Below, piece after piece: positions 58,732-60,640 of a stretch of 60,640 nt of DNA. Under the pieces are notes generated by a model. The model did no database searches. It saw only the letters and a program-made list of their open reading frames with translations, and was not told the DNA's origin. Position numbers and translations under genes: made by a program. Numbering within the stretch: the first letter of the stretch is position 1; each line of letters opens with the position of its first letter. The DNA is taken from the NCBI GenBank assembly GCA_003537575.1, contig DPRS01000058.1, positions 1-60,640 of the forward strand, given 5' to 3'. This DNA is from Oxalobacteraceae bacterium (GTDB taxonomy: Bacteria > Pseudomonadota > Gammaproteobacteria > Burkholderiales > Burkholderiaceae_D).

Positions 58732-59289
58732 TCAGGATTGAACCAGCAGCACCAGTTGCGGTGTCGTTGCTATCTTGGCACCGGCAGACACGCCTGCGAG
58801 AGGCTCGCGCCAACCGAGCTTGACCACGACAGGAGCATCGCTGCTGCCGGCGTGGCAATCCCAAGTAAAGCTGTTACTGCCGTCGTCCCATGGCATCGCA
58901 TCACGACAAACCTTGATGCGCCCTTGCGGCAGCAGCCGCTTCAGCCGAGCCTGAACTTCATGGATCCCAAACGCCGCCAGAGCCATGTCGTCACACCCGG
59001 CTTCAGTGCCGAAGCAAAGCGCTGTCGGCGTATCAGCGCTGTCACCGCTCTTGAAATCCAGGGAAAGAAATGGGTTGCTGGCGTCACTGATCTTGCTAAC
59101 CGTCAAGCCATGTATCTGATCAGCGAGATCAGTCCCCAATTGAAGTGCGATGCTGTGAAACCCGGCTTGCTGGTTGTTCCGGAAAGCGGTGAGCTGCATG
59201 GATGCGGCCCCGATTATTCCCACTGATAGCACCAGCAAGGACACCAGCACCTCAACCAATGAAAACCCCGCATCTGTGTGTTGCCTCAT
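58732..59289 (-). CDS. pilV: Type IV pilus modification/assembly protein PilV
   Basis: 185 aa. Class III signal GFSLVEVLVSLLVLSVGIIGAASMQL at residue 8 with +5 Glu, followed by NNQQAGFHSIALQLGTDLADQI, typical of PilV. First gene of the minor pilin operon pilV-pilW-pilX-pilY1-pilE-fimT. The promoter should lie in 59290-59400. Confidence 0.9.
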   Translation of the reverse strand: MRQHTDAGFSLVEVLVSLLVLSVGIIGAASMQLTAFRNNQQAGFHSIALQLGTDLADQIHGLTVSKISDASNPFLSLDFKSGDSADTPTALCFGTEAGCDDMALAAFGIHEVQARLKRLLPQGRIKVCRDAMPWDDGSNSFTWDCHAGSSDAPVVVKLGWREPLAGVSAGAKIATTPQLVLLVQS

Positions 59290-59513
59290 ATCGCCCCCGC
59301 CATGTCGAATTTACGAATCTTGACGATACGACAATACAGGCAAAGCGCAGGGGCGCGCCTCTCATATTCATGGGAGATAGGGCGAGAGAATTCCTATCAT
59401 TTGATATGTATTAATCAATTGCCGCGCTACGCCGGAACTTAATCATCTCCGGCGAGGGTGCGGATGGCGGGGACTCGAATGTAAGGGATAAATGCAGATA
59501 TGAAAGGACCGTC

Positions 59514-59529
59514 TCACGCATATGCGTGA
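59514..59529. repeat. Perfect 16-bp palindrome in the pilV / NAT divergent gap
   Basis: TCACGCATATGCGTGA is fully symmetric and lies in the 341-bp gap 59290-59630 between pilV (-) and the NAT gene (+), about 100 bp before the latter. It could be an operator. The rest of the gap shows no gene. Confidence 0.4.
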
Positions 59530-59630
59530 TTGTTAGAGCAATTTTCGCATGCTAACGTCAATACATACCGGCTCGCCGCCCCGCGTTGTCGATGTGTTTT
59601 CTGGCGGCTGATTTTCATTGAAAGCGATAT

Positions 59631-60482
59631 ATGTTGAATTTGGATGCGTATTTTTCTCGTATTGGATATACGGGCCCGAGGCAAGCAAGTCTTGACGTTC
59701 TCACAGCGATCTGCCGCGGGCATTCATCGAGCATTGCATTTGAAAATATCGATTCGCTGCTGGGCCGCACGCCCGCTCTGGAACCGGCAGCCCTCCATGG
59801 AAAGCTGGTTGCGCAGCTGCGCGGCGGCTACTATTTCGAGCACAATAGCTTGCTGCGGGATGTCCTCAAGACACTGGGCATGAAAGTCAGCAGCCTGTCG
59901 GCGCGCGTGGTCTGGATGATGCCGCAGGAAGCTCCGCTCACCCCGCGCACCCATATGCTCCTCAAAGTCGAGGTGCCGGACTGCGAAGGAATTTCATATG
60001 TCGTGGACATGGGTTTTGGCGGGCAATTGCTCGATGCCCCCCTGGCCCTAACGCCGGGGGTGGAGCAACCCAGCCACTTGAACCGCATGCGCATCACCCA
60101 TGCAGATGATAGCTATGTGGTCGAAACGCAGTTGCCGCAAGGCTGGATGCCGATGTATCGCTTCACCCTAGATGAGCACGAACCGGTGGATTACGAGCCT
60201 TTGAACTGGTTTACTGCGAGCCATCCGACATCCCTATTTCGCCACAACTTACTGATCCAGAAGCTCGGCCCCCATGGCCGCACCAATCTGTTGAACGACA
60301 GGCTGGTTACCATGGCAAAGGGAGAAGAGCCCAAAGTCCGGCGCATCGAAGATGCGTCCGATTTTGCGGATGTGCTCCACCAGGTATTCGGCATAAGGCC
60401 GCCGGTACCGCCCAGCGAACTCTTCGCCCGTATTCCGAAACAGATGGAGGGGATTTTCATCCCGGACAGTGCATCACCGTGA
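59631..60482 (+). CDS. Arylamine N-acetyltransferase homologue without the catalytic cysteine
   Basis: 283 aa, full length for NAT. Conserved N-terminus with SSIAFENIDSLLGR, then RGGYYFEHN where active NATs have RGGYCFEQN: residue 68 is Tyr (TAT, 59832-59834) in place of the nucleophilic Cys. The other triad members are present, H108 (RTHMLLKV) and D126 (VDMGFGG). A Cys codon (TGT) differs by one base. Either it is a pseudoenzyme, a very recent loss, or a read error. A terminator follows at 60603-60635. Confidence 0.85.
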   Translation: MLNLDAYFSRIGYTGPRQASLDVLTAICRGHSSSIAFENIDSLLGRTPALEPAALHGKLVAQLRGGYYFEHNSLLRDVLKTLGMKVSSLSARVVWMMPQEAPLTPRTHMLLKVEVPDCEGISYVVDMGFGGQLLDAPLALTPGVEQPSHLNRMRITHADDSYVVETQLPQGWMPMYRFTLDEHEPVDYEPLNWFTASHPTSLFRHNLLIQKLGPHGRTNLLNDRLVTMAKGEEPKVRRIEDASDFADVLHQVFGIRPPVPPSELFARIPKQMEGIFIPDSASP

Positions 60483-60602
60483 TGCGCTGTCTTTGTATGA
60501 ACGCTGCACAGCGTCAGCGCAGGGCCTTGCGCAACAAGGCCCTCGCGTTCGGGGCAGAGGAAAACGGCGGGAGAGGCGGTGCGAGTAGGGCCACAAAAGC
60601 AA

Positions 60603-60635
60603 AAAGCCCCAGACTCTTGAAGAATCTGGGGCTTT
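60603..60635 (+). terminator. Rho-independent-type terminator at window end
   Basis: AAAGCCCCAGA (60603-60613) pairs perfectly with TCTGGGGCTTT (60625-60635) around an 11-base loop. It can end the NAT transcript or a convergent one from outside the window. The stretch 60483-60602 shows no gene. Confidence 0.75.
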
Positions 60636-60640
60636 CTGGG

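Overview
The window reads as chromosomal DNA of a betaproteobacterium of the order Burkholderiales, most like the Oxalobacteraceae (Herminiimonas/Collimonas/Herbaspirillum relatives). This rests on gene content and protein style (short HPF, dnaX-ybaB-recR, pilVWXY1E minor pilins, ED genes next to pgi-zwf-hexR) and on moderately high GC; it is inference, not a database result. It is gene-dense, with about 50 protein genes, one RNA gene and no phage, IS element, CRISPR array or tRNA that I can see.

Layout. (1) 1-10.6 kb: the end of an Orn/Lys/Arg decarboxylase gene, then an aromatic-acid block: benK-type transporter, a decayed BKACE (DUF849) gene, a CatR/BenM-type LysR regulator, and a divergent catB-catA-benABCD-benE run that takes benzoate to muconolactone. 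catC is not in the window. Two promoters, one for catB and one for the BKACE remnant/benK, carry the same pair of ATAC-N7-GTAT type boxes set 22 bp apart. (2) 10.6-18 kb: an HPF-like protein, an MgtC/DUF4010 membrane protein, then a LysR regulator divergent from an Fe-dependent alcohol dehydrogenase, a ketoglutarate-semialdehyde-type dehydrogenase and an orphan periplasmic binding protein. (3) 18-25 kb: dcd, hrpA and argA (divergent, with start codons 24 bp apart around a symmetric -10), yggX, rpiA. (4) 25-33 kb: central sugar metabolism, with eda/edd facing pgi-zwf-hexR across a region with two HexR-like operators, then tal. (5) 33-45 kb: a double-receiver response regulator, a CoA-transferase, recR-ybaB-dnaX (dnaX has an A9 slippery run), aidB, an RND efflux permease and its adaptor, and the 4.5S SRP RNA (ffs) on the minus strand. 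(6) 45-54 kb: ubiD with an in-frame internal duplication next to its active-site motif, a lytic transglycosylase with a long leader, an aminotransferase, and nusB-ribH-ribB-ribE-ribD. (7) 54-60.6 kb: type IV minor pilin operon pilV-pilW-pilX-pilY1-pilE-fimT, and an arylamine N-acetyltransferase homologue whose catalytic Cys is Tyr.

Most genes are ordinary housekeeping or catabolic functions. The best leads are the matched CatM/BenM-type box pairs, the dnaX frameshift site, the symmetric hrpA/argA promoter, the ubiD duplication, the Cys-to-Tyr NAT and the BKACE remnant.
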